Origin: Taklimakanibacter deserti
GTDB lineage: Bacteria; Pseudomonadota; Alphaproteobacteria; Rhizobiales; Aestuariivirgaceae
Direction: 5' to 3'
Assembly: GCA_003574785.1 (NCBI GenBank)
Contig: QORU01000007.1
Span: forward strand, 186,001 to 250,000
DNA length: 64,000 nt
Shown here: positions 37,052 through 46,021 of the stretch, piece by piece
How the letters are laid out: each line of letters begins with the position of its first letter
Numbering within the stretch: the stretch's first letter is position 1
Notes under the pieces: model-generated
Databases searched by the model: none
Seen by the model: only the letters and a program-made list of their open reading frames with translations
What the model was told of the DNA's origin: nothing
Made by a program: the position numbers and the translations under genes

Positions 37052-39317
37052 TTCCCAGTCTCCCGAACGTGGCGACGACATCCACCGGCTCCGCCTCGGG
37101 ATCGACTAGCTCGGTTTCGAGCGCGTAGAGGAGTGCGACGCGGACATGGAACCGCGCGCCCAGCGCCTCACCGCGCACCGGCACGATGACGGGCTCCGGC
37201 CGCTCACCATGGCTATAGCGCGCGGCATTGCGGCCCAGCGCCCGGTAGTGATCGAGGCTGATCAGCGGCGCATTGGAGAAGAGCTCGAGATTGAGATGCG
37301 GCAGGCGATCGGCCTGATGAATCACGGCCGTTCCCTTGGCCTGGATGCCAATGGCGATGCCCGAACCCGACAGTTTGGCCGCCGTCAGGCCGAGGAAGGA
37401 CGTATCCGCCGTATGTCGGATGCGGACGATGCGCGCGACACCGCCCCCTTCCTCGATCCCGGCGGTCAGGGCCTTCACGACTTGTCCAAGCGGATGACCG
37501 GCCGTCGTCTGATGCAATCTCTCGGCAAAGGCCGGACTGACACCGATGACGACCTCACGGGGGTCGGTTCCCCGCTTCGCAATCGCCAGCGGCTGCAAGC
37601 GGAAGTGATCGGGGCCGGGCAGGCTCTCCGCAGCAAGCACCTTGTCGCGCGACAGCAACCCTCGAATATTTCTGACCTCCTGCCAGCGTTCGGGTTTCAT
37701 CCGGTAGCCTGTGCCTGGCCCCTGATAATCATTGGGTGTGTTCACCGCGCTCATCACCTCTCCATCGCGGATGATGGCCGAGGTCTGCAGATAATCGCCC
37801 GAGACGCGCTGGCGCAGCATGAGCAGCAGATTCTCGGCCTCCGGCCCGAAGCCGCGCTTGGCCAGCGCCTTCACGATATCGATCGCCGTGATGCCGCGCT
37901 CCTTGATTTTCTCACTGATTGCCGTCGCTTGGCCCGCGGTAAAGCTCTCCGTCTCGTCCGAACCCGAGGCGAAGACCACCGAGGACCGCATGGCTTGCGT
38001 GACCTTGGCGAGGCCCAGCTCGTCCAGCACCGCTGAAAGGGCCTCGGTCGCGCGCACTCTGAGACTCAGTATGCTGTCCTCGCTCGCCGGCACGAGGCCG
38101 CCATCGACCTCGAAATCGCGCTGCAGGACGAGATAATCTTCGATCTCCTCGCCATTGAACAAGGAGGCATTGAAGGAATTGTCGTATGTCTTGATCGAGC
38201 CGAAGCCCGAGCAGATCAGGTCCGAACCTGCCATGAGATAGGGCGCGATCTTCGCGCCGACGCGGATTTCCGACTCACTGATGCGGGTATCATTGCCCGA
38301 AGCGCATTCGAGCCCGAGCCATACCGCCAGCAGATTCTCCGCCATGAGCTCGCGGACACCGCCCGCCATCGAAGCGGTGAGCGGCGCCCCGTCAATGCCG
38401 CCATTCTGCGTGCCCTGGATGCCCATGGCGCGCTGCAGGCAGAGGCAGCGCGCCTCGAGATAAAGCAGCGAGCGCTTCTCATGAAAGCCCATCAGCAATT
38501 CGGCGGCGGCACCCGACGTGCAGCGGCCCTTGATGCCGCGCGAGGCATAGGCCGCGGCGAGGAAGGCCTTGGACCAGGGCGTGTCGTCGCCATCGATGAA
38601 GGCGCGCTCCGTGCCATAGACGGAAACCGTCTCGGCATAGGAGGCAAGACCGGCAAAGCCGATCTGCAATTCCTCGGCCTCTTCGATCGAGCACTGGAAC
38701 AGGACGCCGCCGCGCCCGACGGCGGCGCCCACGGTGCAGGCGAGCGCGTTGGACCAGGCATTGCCCGCCACCCGCATGGTGGTCTCGATCTCGTCGAATC
38801 CGAGGGCTACGGCCGTCGCCGCGTCGGCCACCAGCTGCAGCGGATCGTCCTTGGCATTGGTCACATGCGCCTGGTTTCCCGGCGCCTTGCGCTGGCGCAT
38901 CTTCGAATAGGCGAAGGCGATCTCGAGCGCCGACAGCTTGCCGACCACATCGGCGAGTTTGGCCGGCGTCATGCCGCGCGCCAGCCTTTCGAGCTCCGCG
39001 CGCGGGACATTGATGTCGACCAGCATGCGGGCAAGGCTGAGCGAGTCTATCCGCATCGCGGTCTCGGCCGTGGCGAGATCGAGATGGTGGCGCGCAATGA
39101 ACATGTCGATGATGTCGAAATCGGCAACCTTGCGTCCGTCCATAGACAAGAGCTTGCCGTCCGCGATCTCGACCGCGGGCTTCGGGTCATGCGGGCTGGA
39201 GAAGACCGCAAAGCCGTTCTCGGCATCCTCGACGGCGAAGCGATCGAGATTGAGCGGCCGCTCTTCCCATTCGGCGAAGCGGCGCCAGCGGTTGGAAGAA
39301 GGTGAGGTCGTGTTCAT
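37044..39317 (-). CDS. Fused large and medium subunits of B12-dependent diol/glycerol dehydratase
   Basis: 757 residues from the ATG at 39317. Residues 1 to about 545 match the large subunit: NQAHVTNAKDDP (Gln, His), GFDEIETTM (Glu), VYGTERAFIDGDDTPWSK (Glu), IQGTQNGG (Gln), LECASGNDTR (Asp) and ICSGFGSIKTYDNSF (Ser). These are all the positions known to bind substrate and potassium/calcium in Klebsiella diol dehydratase. Residues from about 550 to 757 match the medium subunit (HFRLQPLAIAKRGTDPREVV, GVSPAFAERLHQTTAG). In enterobacteria these are separate genes. The enzyme dehydrates 1,2-propanediol, glycerol or a related diol to an aldehyde through an adenosylcobalamin radical. No reactivase gene is in the window. 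The start overlaps the upstream permease stop (ATGA). Confidence 0.93.
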   Translation of the reverse strand: MNTTSPSSNRWRRFAEWEERPLNLDRFAVEDAENGFAVFSSPHDPKPAVEIADGKLLSMDGRKVADFDIIDMFIARHHLDLATAETAMRIDSLSLARMLVDINVPRAELERLARGMTPAKLADVVGKLSALEIAFAYSKMRQRKAPGNQAHVTNAKDDPLQLVADAATAVALGFDEIETTMRVAGNAWSNALACTVGAAVGRGGVLFQCSIEEAEELQIGFAGLASYAETVSVYGTERAFIDGDDTPWSKAFLAAAYASRGIKGRCTSGAAAELLMGFHEKRSLLYLEARCLCLQRAMGIQGTQNGGIDGAPLTASMAGGVRELMAENLLAVWLGLECASGNDTRISESEIRVGAKIAPYLMAGSDLICSGFGSIKTYDNSFNASLFNGEEIEDYLVLQRDFEVDGGLVPASEDSILSLRVRATEALSAVLDELGLAKVTQAMRSSVVFASGSDETESFTAGQATAISEKIKERGITAIDIVKALAKRGFGPEAENLLLMLRQRVSGDYLQTSAIIRDGEVMSAVNTPNDYQGPGTGYRMKPERWQEVRNIRGLLSRDKVLAAESLPGPDHFRLQPLAIAKRGTDPREVVIGVSPAFAERLHQTTAGHPLGQVVKALTAGIEEGGGVARIVRIRHTADTSFLGLTAAKLSGSGIAIGIQAKGTAVIHQADRLPHLNLELFSNAPLISLDHYRALGRNAARYSHGERPEPVIVPVRGEALGARFHVRVALLYALETELVDPEAEPVDVVATFGRLGNE

Positions 39318-40243
39318 TCGGTGCTGCGCATGAGATAGATCAGACAAATGGTCAAGGCGATGATCACCGCCAGCAAGATGAACGAGACCGCCGCAGCCTG
39401 CCCGATATCGAGAAAACGGAAGCCCAGCCGGTAGGCATAGAAGCTGATCGTCTCCGTCGCCTTGCCGGGGCCACCCTGCGTCAGGATATAGATCAGGTCG
39501 TAGCTTTTGAGCGCCGAGATCATGCGGATGAGGATGGTCACCAGGAGCACCGGCCGCATCATGGGGATGACGACATGCCACAATATGCCGAAGGACGAGG
39601 CGCCGTCGATACGGGCCGCTTCGATCGGTTCGCCCGGCAGGGCTTTCAAGCCGGCATAGAGCATGATCAGCATCAAGGATGTCTCATGCCAAGCATCAAC
39701 GAAGACGATCACTGGTAGAGCGAGGCCGGGATCGCCGAACCATCCTTGCGGCGGAATGCCCACAAGGCCGATGAGCCAGTTGATGATGCCGAGATTGGGG
39801 TTGAACATCAAGCGGAACATCAACGCGACCGCAACCGGCGTCATCAGGACCGGGATCATCAGAATGACCAGATAGATGTCGCGAAAGCGCAGTTCGGGCT
39901 GGTTGAGGAGCAGCGCCAGGCCAAAGGCGATCACCAGCTCGATGACAACACAAAGGACGGTGAGCTTGAGCGTCACCCAGGAGACGCCTGCGAGTTCGTC
40001 CTGGAATACCGCCACGTAGTTGGCGAAGCCGGTGAAACCGCCGAGGCCATAAGTGATGATATATTCGTGGAAGCTCAGATATATCGAATAGATGAGCGGG
40101 GCCGCAACGACCAGCGCCAGGACGATGACGGTCGGCGCCATAAACAGAAGCGAGGTCCAAGTCCGGCGCCTTTCGGCGCCGGACTTCGGTTTCATCCGCA
40201 AAGCCATGATGCCTGGCCGTTCGGCGGAGTTGAGCAGCGTCAT
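39314..40243 (-). CDS. ABC transporter permease, carbohydrate type (MalF/UgpA-like)
   Basis: 309 residues; Met13 (40207) and Met17 (40195) are alternative starts. Six transmembrane helices and the permease EAA loop (EAARIDGASSFGILWHVVIP) that docks to the ATPase. Sequence character is that of the CUT1 carbohydrate family. It pairs with the permease at 41602 and the binding protein at 40269. The stop overlaps the dehydratase start, so import and dehydration are translationally coupled. Confidence 0.92.
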   Translation of the reverse strand: MTLLNSAERPGIMALRMKPKSGAERRRTWTSLLFMAPTVIVLALVVAAPLIYSIYLSFHEYIITYGLGGFTGFANYVAVFQDELAGVSWVTLKLTVLCVVIELVIAFGLALLLNQPELRFRDIYLVILMIPVLMTPVAVALMFRLMFNPNLGIINWLIGLVGIPPQGWFGDPGLALPVIVFVDAWHETSLMLIMLYAGLKALPGEPIEAARIDGASSFGILWHVVIPMMRPVLLVTILIRMISALKSYDLIYILTQGGPGKATETISFYAYRLGFRFLDIGQAAAVSFILLAVIIALTICLIYLMRSTE

Positions 40244-40268
40244 CCGAAGCGGACCCGTATTGAAGCGA

Positions 40269-41561
40269 CTACTTGAGCAAGGGATCGCCCTTCACCAGGC
40301 GATCGAACTTGGAAACCGACTCGGCGAGCGTATCCTCGGACTTAGCACCGTCAGCGAGAACCGTGCCCAACACTTCGGCGAAGGTCTCGACCAACTGCGT
40401 CGAGCGCGACATGATCGGCAAGCCCTTGGAATGATCGACCGCATAGCCGACCTTTCTCATCATCGGCCAGGCCTCGAGGAACTTGCTGTCCTCATAGATC
40501 CAGGCCTGCGTCGGCTGGCCGCCGTCGAGCGCGCGCTTGTAGGCCGCATCCTTCGATTCAACCCACTTCAGGAACTCCCATGAGCATTCCTTGTTGGGCG
40601 CGTTGGACGGGATGGCCCAGCCCCAGGCGCCGAGGAAGCTCTCCTTGCCCGGCAAGGGCTCGAACATCATCTTGTCGACGACGAGCGAGTCTTTCTTGTC
40701 CTGGAGGGTCGGGAACAGGAAGAGATAGCTGATCGCGAAGATTGCCTTGCCCTGCTTGAGGGTATTGGCGACGTCGTCGAAATTGGCTCCCAGCGCCCCC
40801 GGCTGAGCCGCGTTCTTCAGGAGATCGGCATAGATGTTGACGGCCTTCGCCGCCTCGGGATTACCCATGGTGCTCTTCCATGTCGCGCGGTCATAGAAAT
40901 CGCCGCCGACGCTGAACAGATAGTTCGTCGCCTCCATGACGACCGGGTCGGCACGCTGTCCGGCCATCGCCATGCCGTGCATGTTCTCCTGCTTGCCAGC
41001 CCATTTGGCCACTTCGGCGAACTCCTCGAGCGTCTTCGGGAACTCCCAGTCCTTGCCGAACTGCTTCTTGTAGGCCTCGCGGAATGCCGGGGCATCGACG
41101 ATGTCCTTGCGATAGAGGACGCCCATGGCGTAGTGCCAGAAGGGCAGCATGTAGGTCTTGCCCTGCACGCGGCCGTTCAATTCCATCAATGCCGGGATGT
41201 AGACGCCGGTATCGATCTTGTCGCGGGCGATCAGCTCGTCGAGCTCGGCTATCCAGCCGGCGGTCTTGAATTCGCCGACCCAATAGCTGTCGACCACCAG
41301 GACATTGTAATGACCGGAGCTGGCGGAGAGGCTAGGCACCAGCTTTTCATGCATCAGCGAATAGTTGATGGCCTCGATATTGACCTTGGTGTTGTAGGCC
41401 TTCTCGAACTCACTCTTGATGTTGGAAACCGCGACCGTGTCGGGAACGGTTTCCATGAGAATGTTGATCTCGGTGTCCTTGCAGACATCGCTCGCGGCCA
41501 GGGACGGTGCTGCGCCGCAGAGTAGGAGAAGTGCCGCCAGTGAACAGTAGTGCTTCCTCAT
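40269..41561 (-). CDS. ABC transporter solute-binding protein, family 1
   Basis: 430 residues. Signal peptide 1-22 (YCSLAALLLLCGAAPSLAAS). Mature protein of the extracellular binding protein family 1: EINILMETVPDTVAVSNIKS and the large lobes with NVLVVDSYWVGEFKTAGWIA, LPFWHYAMGVLYRKDIVDAP. Such proteins deliver sugars, polyols or glycerol phosphates to CUT1 permeases. Because the operon ends in a diol dehydratase, the ligand may be a polyol or diol. AAAGGAAA precedes the ATG. Confidence 0.92.
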   Translation of the reverse strand: MRKHYCSLAALLLLCGAAPSLAASDVCKDTEINILMETVPDTVAVSNIKSEFEKAYNTKVNIEAINYSLMHEKLVPSLSASSGHYNVLVVDSYWVGEFKTAGWIAELDELIARDKIDTGVYIPALMELNGRVQGKTYMLPFWHYAMGVLYRKDIVDAPAFREAYKKQFGKDWEFPKTLEEFAEVAKWAGKQENMHGMAMAGQRADPVVMEATNYLFSVGGDFYDRATWKSTMGNPEAAKAVNIYADLLKNAAQPGALGANFDDVANTLKQGKAIFAISYLFLFPTLQDKKDSLVVDKMMFEPLPGKESFLGAWGWAIPSNAPNKECSWEFLKWVESKDAAYKRALDGGQPTQAWIYEDSKFLEAWPMMRKVGYAVDHSKGLPIMSRSTQLVETFAEVLGTVLADGAKSEDTLAESVSKFDRLVKGDPLLK

Positions 41562-41601
41562 GAGTGTTTCCTTTCCCTGTTTGATGTTCGGTTGTGATCC
41601 G

Positions 41602-42459
41602 TCATCCCTTGACCGCGCCCAGGCTCAGACCGGCGATGAGCAAATTCCGGATGGCGAAATAAAGGATGACCATCGGCGTGATGGCGAGCATCGTCGCGGC
41701 GCAGACGGCGCCGATCGCCGTGCCTTGCTGGGTGACGAGGCTCGAGATGGCGACCGGCAATGTCTGGCTATTCTTGCCGGTCAGCATCAAGGCGAACAGA
41801 AACTCGTTCCAGCAGAGGACGAAGCTCAGGACCGCCGCGGCGCCGATGCCAGGCAAGGCGGAAGGCACGACGATGCGCAAGAACACGCCGAAGGTGGTGC
41901 AGCCGTCGATGAGGCCGGCCTCGTCCAGCTCGCGCGGCACGCGCTTGAAGAAGCTCACCAGGATCCAGACGACATAGGGCAGGTTGAAGGTCAGATACGA
42001 GATGATCAGCCCGGCATGCGTGTCGGTGAGCGCCATTTCTTTGAAGATAAGAAAGAAGGGAATGACCAGGACGATCGGCGGCATCATCTGCGTCGCCAGG
42101 ATGGCGATCGGCGCCACGGCGCCTCCGGCACGGAAGCGCTCGATGACATAGGCCGCGCATGCCCCGATGGCGATCGCAATGGCGGTGGTCGCCAGGGCGA
42201 TTAGGAGACTGTTGACGAAGAAGGAGGCGAAATTGAAACGCAACAGGATCTCGCGATAGTTGTCGAGCGTCGGAGTGAAGAAAAGGTCGGGCGGTATCTT
42301 GTAGGCGATCACCTTGTCGGCGAAGGACGTGCGCAGCACCCACAGCAAGGGTAGAAGAATGACGGCCGAGGCCAGGCTCAGCACGGCATGTGCCGCATAT
42401 TTCGTCCACCGTGATTGTCCGACCATGACACTGCTCATACCTGCATAGGCTACCGTCAC
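41602..42459 (-). CDS. ABC transporter permease, carbohydrate type (MalG/UgpE-like)
   Basis: 285 residues if started at GTG 42459, which overlaps the GntR stop by four bases; Met8 (42438) is an alternative. Six helices, with the EAA loop at DEAGLIDGCTTFGVFLRIVV. Second permease of the carbohydrate importer. No ATPase gene accompanies the set. Confidence 0.92.
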   Translation of the reverse strand: MTVAYAGMSSVMVGQSRWTKYAAHAVLSLASAVILLPLLWVLRTSFADKVIAYKIPPDLFFTPTLDNYREILLRFNFASFFVNSLLIALATTAIAIAIGACAAYVIERFRAGGAVAPIAILATQMMPPIVLVIPFFLIFKEMALTDTHAGLIISYLTFNLPYVVWILVSFFKRVPRELDEAGLIDGCTTFGVFLRIVVPSALPGIGAAAVLSFVLCWNEFLFALMLTGKNSQTLPVAISSLVTQQGTAIGAVCAATMLAITPMVILYFAIRNLLIAGLSLGAVKG

Positions 42460-43154
42460 GCCGCCACGTTGACGCCGGCAACCTTCACGCCGCTGTCCAG
42501 AAATTCGATGATGTGGCGTACCGCCTGGTTGATATCCTGCCGGATCGCGGCTTCCACGCCATCAGCGTCGCGAGCGACAAGCCGGTCGATGACCAGCGCG
42601 TGCGACGCATTGGCGTTCTCGTAGAAATTGCCTTCCACCGCGAGCAGGTTGAACCACGGCGCGACCTGCAGCCAGGCGAGATCGATCATCTGGTTGAGAA
42701 AGGGCATTTGCGCCGCTTCGTAGATCGTCGAATGGAACTCTTCGTTGTTCTGCAGATAGGCCGCAAGATTACGGTCCTTGATCGCCCGATCCATCCGATT
42801 CTTGCGGGAGACGAGGCGCTTCACAGCCTGGTCGGTGATGCGGTTGACGGCCTGGCGTCCCGCCAGACCTTCCAGCCTCAGCCTGACCTCGGTGATTTCC
42901 GCGCACCGCTCGCGAGTGAGCGGTGGAACGATGACCGTCCGGTTGGGCAGAACCTTGAGCGCATGGCACGCGATCAATCGCTGCAGCGCTTCGCGAACGG
43001 GCGTCGCCGAGACGCCGAGCTCCTTGCCGAGACCTCTGATGGTCATCGCCTGGCCGGGCCGGAACCGGCCGGTGCGCAGCGCATGGCGCAGCGACGCATA
43101 GGCCTTCTCGTGCAACGGCTCCGGTGTGATCGGCTCAAGCTCGGCCATGGGCAT
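42456..43154 (-). CDS. GntR-family transcriptional regulator (FCD type)
   Basis: 232 residues from the ATG at 43154 (43148 also possible). Winged helix at 13-75 (EKAYASLRHALRTGRFRPGQ, IRGLGKELGVSATPVREALQ) and an FCD helical ligand domain with the metal-binding Asp/His pattern (NEEFHSTIYEAA and ASHALVIDRLV). It probably senses the substrate or product of the dehydratase pathway and controls the downstream transporter and enzyme genes, with which it overlaps. A palindrome TGTTATAACA lies 31 bases upstream. Confidence 0.92.
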   Translation of the reverse strand: MPMAELEPITPEPLHEKAYASLRHALRTGRFRPGQAMTIRGLGKELGVSATPVREALQRLIACHALKVLPNRTVIVPPLTRERCAEITEVRLRLEGLAGRQAVNRITDQAVKRLVSRKNRMDRAIKDRNLAAYLQNNEEFHSTIYEAAQMPFLNQMIDLAWLQVAPWFNLLAVEGNFYENANASHALVIDRLVARDADGVEAAIRQDINQAVRHIIEFLDSGVKVAGVNVAA

Positions 43155-43184
43155 TCCGCAAGACAGAAGACGCTGTAGTCTATA

Positions 43185-43194
43185 TGTTATAACA
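43185..43194. promoter_or_regulatory. TGTTATAACA palindrome, candidate GntR operator
   Basis: A perfect 10-base palindrome in the 76-base gap between the 43231 permease gene and the GntR gene, in an AT-rich stretch that also provides a likely promoter. Confidence 0.4.
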
Positions 43195-43230
43195 AGTAGC
43201 TGTAAAGCCCATGCAGCAGAAGCCCTAGAA

Positions 43231-44028
43231 TCACGCCCGGCGCAGGCGATTGGCAAGTATTACCAATAAGATACCGGGAATGAAGACAACGGTCGCGATC
43301 GCCGGATAGAGCGGCGATGAGCCGATGGCAATGCCGGAAAAGATGAAAGTCGGCAGCGTACGGGTCGAGCCGGCGAGGCTGTAGGTCAGATAGAAATTGC
43401 CCCAGCTCAGCAGGAAGGCGAAGATCGCGGCCGAGAAGATGCCCGGCCACAGAAGCGGAATCGTGATGTGGCGGTAGACTTGGAACGTATCGGCGCCGCA
43501 ATCGCGCGCCGCATCCTCGAGCGTCGCATCGAAGTTGAAAACCTGCACGGCGACGATCACCATGGCGAAGGGCGTGATATAGACGATATGGCCGATGATC
43601 GCGGTGGTGATGCCGGTCGAAAAGTCGAAGATGCGGCCCAGCACCGAAAACCACAGCAGCAGCACGATGCCGAGCAGCAATTGCGGGAAGGCCAGCGGCA
43701 CGCCCGCCAGCAGCCTGAAGGATTCCCGGCCTCTGAACCGATAGCGCACCGCGACGATCGCCGCCATGGTGCCAATGGCGGTGGCGATGAGCGTGGTGAC
43801 GACGGCGATCAGCGTCGAGTTCCACAGCGCGGTGAGCGCATTGGCATTGCGGAACAATTCGCCATACCAGCGCAAGGAAAGGCCCTCGAAGGGCAGCGTC
43901 AGAAAGCGGCCTTCCTGGAAGGAGAAGGCGATCAGCGTGAAGATCGGGATATAGAAGAAGATCAGCACCACGGCGAGGCTGCCCCACAGCGCGGCATCGA
44001 TCAGCCGGTTCTCGACTTGGGCGCTCAT
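43231..44028 (-). CDS. ABC transporter permease, polyamine type (PotC-like)
   Basis: 265 residues from the ATG at 44028, which overlaps the upstream permease stop (ATGA). Six helices and the EAA loop (EDAARDCGADTFQVYRHITI) of PotC/YdcV-type permeases. Together with the 44025, 44900 and 46022 genes it forms a complete putrescine/spermidine-type importer. Confidence 0.92.
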   Translation of the reverse strand: MSAQVENRLIDAALWGSLAVVLIFFYIPIFTLIAFSFQEGRFLTLPFEGLSLRWYGELFRNANALTALWNSTLIAVVTTLIATAIGTMAAIVAVRYRFRGRESFRLLAGVPLAFPQLLLGIVLLLWFSVLGRIFDFSTGITTAIIGHIVYITPFAMVIVAVQVFNFDATLEDAARDCGADTFQVYRHITIPLLWPGIFSAAIFAFLLSWGNFYLTYSLAGSTRTLPTFIFSGIAIGSSPLYPAIATVVFIPGILLVILANRLRRA

Positions 44029-44897
44029 GTCGCGAGGCTCGCACGTTTCATGCCGATCACCCGGCTGAACAGCAGAACGATGAAGACAGACACCACCATC
44101 AGCACGAGCGTCAATGCCGCGCCAAGCGGCCAGTTCACTCGTGTCTCGAAGGTCTGGCGAATGAGCTCCGCCGACATCGGCGACTTGCCGCCGCCCAGCA
44201 CCTTGGGCTCGAGGAAGGCGCCGGCGCTCAGCAGGAAGATCAGCACGCTGCCGGCCCAGATGCCGGGCTTGCACAAAGGCAAGGTGACTTCCCAATGCGC
44301 CCGGAGCTTGCCGGCACCCGCATCATAGGCGGCAAGAATGAGCGAGCGGTCGATATTGCTGATCGACAGATAGAGCGTGAAGATGGCGAAGGCCAGAAGC
44401 GAATAGACCATGCCGAGCAAGGTCGCCCAATCGGTATAGAGGAAAGCGACGATGTCCGGCGGCAGGCCGAGCGACGCCAGTGCATAATTCGCCATGCCGT
44501 TCTTGTCGAGGAACAACGCCCAGCCATAGATCTTCAAGGTGGCGTCGGTGATGAAGGCGAAAGTGATGAGCACCTTGATCTCGTTTTCCCACGCCTTGAA
44601 GCGCGTCGCGAGCCCGTAGGCCACCGGAAAGGCGATCACCAGGCAGATCGCCACGCAGGCCATGGCCATGAACATGGTATGCATGAGGATCGTCCAGTAA
44701 TGCGGCTTGGAGAAGATGTCCGTCCAGGTCCACAGGTCCCAGCTCCATTGCAGCTGGAAACTCCGGCTGCGCTGGAAGGTGAGCAGGAAGGTCATCACCA
44801 GCGGCGCCAGGAAGCACGCTGTCTGCAGGATGACGGTCGGCAGGGCCTTGATCAGCAATTCCGGGTCGCGCCAGCTCTTCCGGACCTCATCCGCCAT
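44025..44897 (-). CDS. ABC transporter permease, polyamine type (PotB-like)
   Basis: 290 residues, six helices; first helix near 20-42 (TVILQTACFLAPLVMTFLLT) and the EAA loop AAYDAGAGKLRAHWEVTLPL. PotB/PotH type. The start is two bases after the ATPase stop. Confidence 0.92.
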   Translation of the reverse strand: MADEVRKSWRDPELLIKALPTVILQTACFLAPLVMTFLLTFQRSRSFQLQWSWDLWTWTDIFSKPHYWTILMHTMFMAMACVAICLVIAFPVAYGLATRFKAWENEIKVLITFAFITDATLKIYGWALFLDKNGMANYALASLGLPPDIVAFLYTDWATLLGMVYSLLAFAIFTLYLSISNIDRSLILAAYDAGAGKLRAHWEVTLPLCKPGIWAGSVLIFLLSAGAFLEPKVLGGGKSPMSAELIRQTFETRVNWPLGAALTLVLMVVSVFIVLLFSRVIGMKRASLAT

Positions 44898-44899
44898 GG

Positions 44900-45994
44900 T
44901 CAGGCCCCGGGACCGAAGACATAGATGTCCTTCTTGGCGAAGCCGAGCCGCACTTTGTCACCAATCCGCATGGGGAGCGACGACGTGCCGGGGATCTCGA
45001 CGACGAGGTTCTGGCCGCCCCGGGTCCGGGCGCGATACTGGACCGTGCCGCCCTTGCCGAACATCTCGGTCACTTCGGCGCCGATGATGCCCTCGGCCTT
45101 TTCCTCCGGCCCCAGCACGCGCAGCAATTCCGGTCGCAGCATCAGGAGTGCATCGCCCTGTCCCACGCCATCGGCGACAAAATCGGAAGCGATCCTGCCA
45201 TCGATGTCGGCAATATCGGCAGAGCGATAAACGAGGCCCGATTTGTCGCGCGCCGTGACCTTGATCGGCATCAGATTGGTTTCACCGATGAAGCCGGCGA
45301 CGAAGCTGCCGGCCGGCCGGTAATAGATATCGGCCGGCGTGCCGAGCTGCAGGATGGCGCCGTCGCGCATCACGCAGATGCGGTCGGCCAGCATCATCGC
45401 CTCTTCGAGATCGTGTGTCACATGCACGAAGGTGACGCCGACGGAGCGATGCAAGCGCTTGAGCTCGGCCTGCAGCACTTTCTTGAGCTTGACGTCGAGC
45501 GCCGACAGAGGCTCATCGAGCAGCAGCAATTTGGGTTCCGACACCATCGAGCGCGCCAGCGCCACACGCTGCTGCTCGCCCCCCGAAAGCTGGCGGGGAA
45601 AGCGCGTGAGATAGTCGGTCTTGAGCTGCATGAGCTCGATCATCTGGCCGACCCGTTTCCTGATCTCGCCAGGCTGGGTTTTTCGCAGCTTCAAGGGAAA
45701 GCCGACATTCTCCGCCACCGTCATATGCGGGAACAGCGCCAATCTCTGGAACACCATACTGGTCGGCCGTTTCGCCGCGGGAACGCCCGCCATGTCGGCG
45801 CCGGCAATGGCGATACGGCCTTGATCCGGCTCCTCGAAGCCCGCGATCTGCTTCAGCAAGGTTGTCTTGCCGCAGCCCGACGGGCCTACCAGGGCGATGA
45901 ACTCGCCCTCGCTGACGCTGAGCGACACGCCTTTCAGCGCCTGGTGCGCGCCATAGGACTTCCGCACATCCTGGATGTCGAGAATGGCCGTCAT
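44900..45994 (-). CDS. ABC transporter ATPase, polyamine type (PotA-like)
   Basis: 364 residues from the ATG at 45994 (a longer frame begins at 46006). Walker A GPSGCGKT (37-44), ABC signature LSGGEQQR, Walker B LLLLDEP and the switch His in VHVTHDLEEA. A C-terminal TOBE domain follows (from about residue 250). It energises the polyamine-type permeases. It is the only importer ATPase in the eleven-gene run, so it could also serve the carbohydrate-type permeases at 39314 and 41602; this sharing is inference. Confidence 0.94.
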   Translation of the reverse strand: MTAILDIQDVRKSYGAHQALKGVSLSVSEGEFIALVGPSGCGKTTLLKQIAGFEEPDQGRIAIAGADMAGVPAAKRPTSMVFQRLALFPHMTVAENVGFPLKLRKTQPGEIRKRVGQMIELMQLKTDYLTRFPRQLSGGEQQRVALARSMVSEPKLLLLDEPLSALDVKLKKVLQAELKRLHRSVGVTFVHVTHDLEEAMMLADRICVMRDGAILQLGTPADIYYRPAGSFVAGFIGETNLMPIKVTARDKSGLVYRSADIADIDGRIASDFVADGVGQGDALLMLRPELLRVLGPEEKAEGIIGAEVTEMFGKGGTVQYRARTRGGQNLVVEIPGTSSLPMRIGDKVRLGFAKKDIYVFGPGA

Positions 45995-46021
45995 CGCAAA
46001 AGGCACGTCCGCAAGTTCATG

